A DNA stretch of 6,641 nt from an uncultured bacterium (GTDB lineage: Bacteria > Bipolaricaulota > Bipolaricaulia > UBA7950 > UBA9294), in contig CAIOLV010000037.1 in the NCBI GenBank assembly GCA_903859225.1, forward strand, positions 1-6,641, read 5' to 3'. The notes below the pieces were generated by a model. It ran no database searches, was not told where the DNA came from, and was given only the letters and a program-made list of their open reading frames with translations. Position numbers and translations under genes: made by a program. Positions within the stretch are counted from its first letter, which is position 1, and each line of letters begins with the position of its first letter. This document shows, piece after piece, positions 6,416 through 6,641 of this stretch.

Positions 6416-6429
6416 ATTAGGGAGGTTTC

Positions 6430-6641
6430 ATGTTGACGTACCGGATCCGAGGGATGACGCGCAAGGGACGGCGACAGGGGGGTTCGGACGTGAGACGGCC
6501 ATCTCGGGTCTTGTGGGGAAGCGGGTGGCTGGCGCTTGTGATTGTCGTCGTGGGCTTCTCGCTGGCTGCGTCGGCGGGCGACGTGCTGCGCGTCGACAAC
6601 CATTCGTTCGAGTTCCGGGGCGTCACGTACAACAGCAACGG
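6430..6641 (+). CDS. Secreted protein, N-terminal fragment cut by window edge
   Basis: Seventy complete codons of an open frame that continues past the window. ATG at 6430 follows GGGAGG with 4 bases between, and an in-frame TAG at 6418-6420 rules out a longer N-terminus. A basic N-terminus (many Arg and Lys, residues 5-26) leads into a hydrophobic core (about 33-47) and an AxA site (A47-S-A49), so cleavage before G50 is likely: a classical, rather long, Sec-type signal peptide. A GTG at 6490 (codon 21) also has a G-rich run 7-12 bases upstream and would give a more usual 29-residue signal peptide, so the exact start is uncertain. The mature start, 'GDVLRVDNHSFEFRGVTYNSNG', is too short to assign to a family. 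It diverges from the beta-helix operon. Confidence 0.65.
   Translation, partial: MLTYRIRGMTRKGRRQGGSDVRRPSRVLWGSGWLALVIVVVGFSLAASAGDVLRVDNHSFEFRGVTYNSN

Larger units (their letters stand above)
6121..6429. promoter_or_regulatory. Divergent intergenic region with small repeats
   Basis: This 309-bp stretch separates the beta-helix operon from a plus-strand secreted-protein gene and should hold promoters for both. I cannot name a clear sigma-70 promoter by eye. A 10-bp direct repeat and an 8-bp inverted repeat, listed separately, are the only structure seen. Reading frames across it on both strands are rich in Arg, Pro, Ser and Gly, lack family signatures and are treated as non-coding. Confidence 0.5.

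Noticed and set aside
6243..6641. A plus-strand frame from ATG 6243 that stays open to the window end.
   Set aside because: It is out of frame with the signal-peptide frame at 6430, which has a strong ribosome site and a clear hydrophobic core; the translation is Arg/Gly-rich without features.

Overview
The window is high-GC bacterial DNA (coding regions look roughly 60-65% G+C) with mostly tight, Shine-Dalgarno-led genes and frequent TTG/GTG starts. It has no rRNA, tRNA, CRISPR array, transposase or phage gene. The mix of a DUF3795 cysteine-rich protein, an HD phosphohydrolase-like protein, a long parallel beta-helix protein and a membrane Cache/HAMP/GGDEF-like protein suggests an environmental bacterium, possibly an uncultured lineage. 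Bipolaricaulota or a similar candidate phylum is only a guess; nothing in the window fixes the taxonomy.

Left part (1-1396): two minus-strand genes, an HD-domain protein (594-1244) followed by a small DUF3795 protein (65-517), separated by 76 bp. A 152-bp gap (1245-1396) holds the divergent start region shared with the next gene.

Middle (1397-2272): a plus-strand alpha/beta hydrolase with a complete-looking Ser-His-Asp set. It converges on the next unit across a 94-bp gap. At that junction a perfect hairpin overlaps the stop codon of the opposing gene (2366-2388).

Right part (2367-6120): a minus-strand two-gene unit. The first gene (3649-6120) encodes an N-terminally anchored, extracytoplasmic protein in which about 17 beta-helix coils of 22-24 residues (NosD/PbH1 type) are fused to a C-terminal glycine-betaine-type solute-binding domain (OpuAC-like). 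The second gene (2367-3632) starts 16 bp after the first one stops. It encodes a two-transmembrane sensor with a Cache-like outer domain, a HAMP linker and a GGDEF domain whose active site is destroyed (GPFRF) while the RxxD c-di-GMP inhibitory site is kept (RNVD). The pair looks like an outer binding/scaffold protein coupled to a probable c-di-GMP receptor. This is the most unusual content of the window; the functional link is inferred from operon structure.

Far right (6121-6641): a 309-bp divergent intergenic region with a 10-bp direct repeat and an 8-bp inverted repeat, then the first 70 codons of a secreted protein running off the edge.
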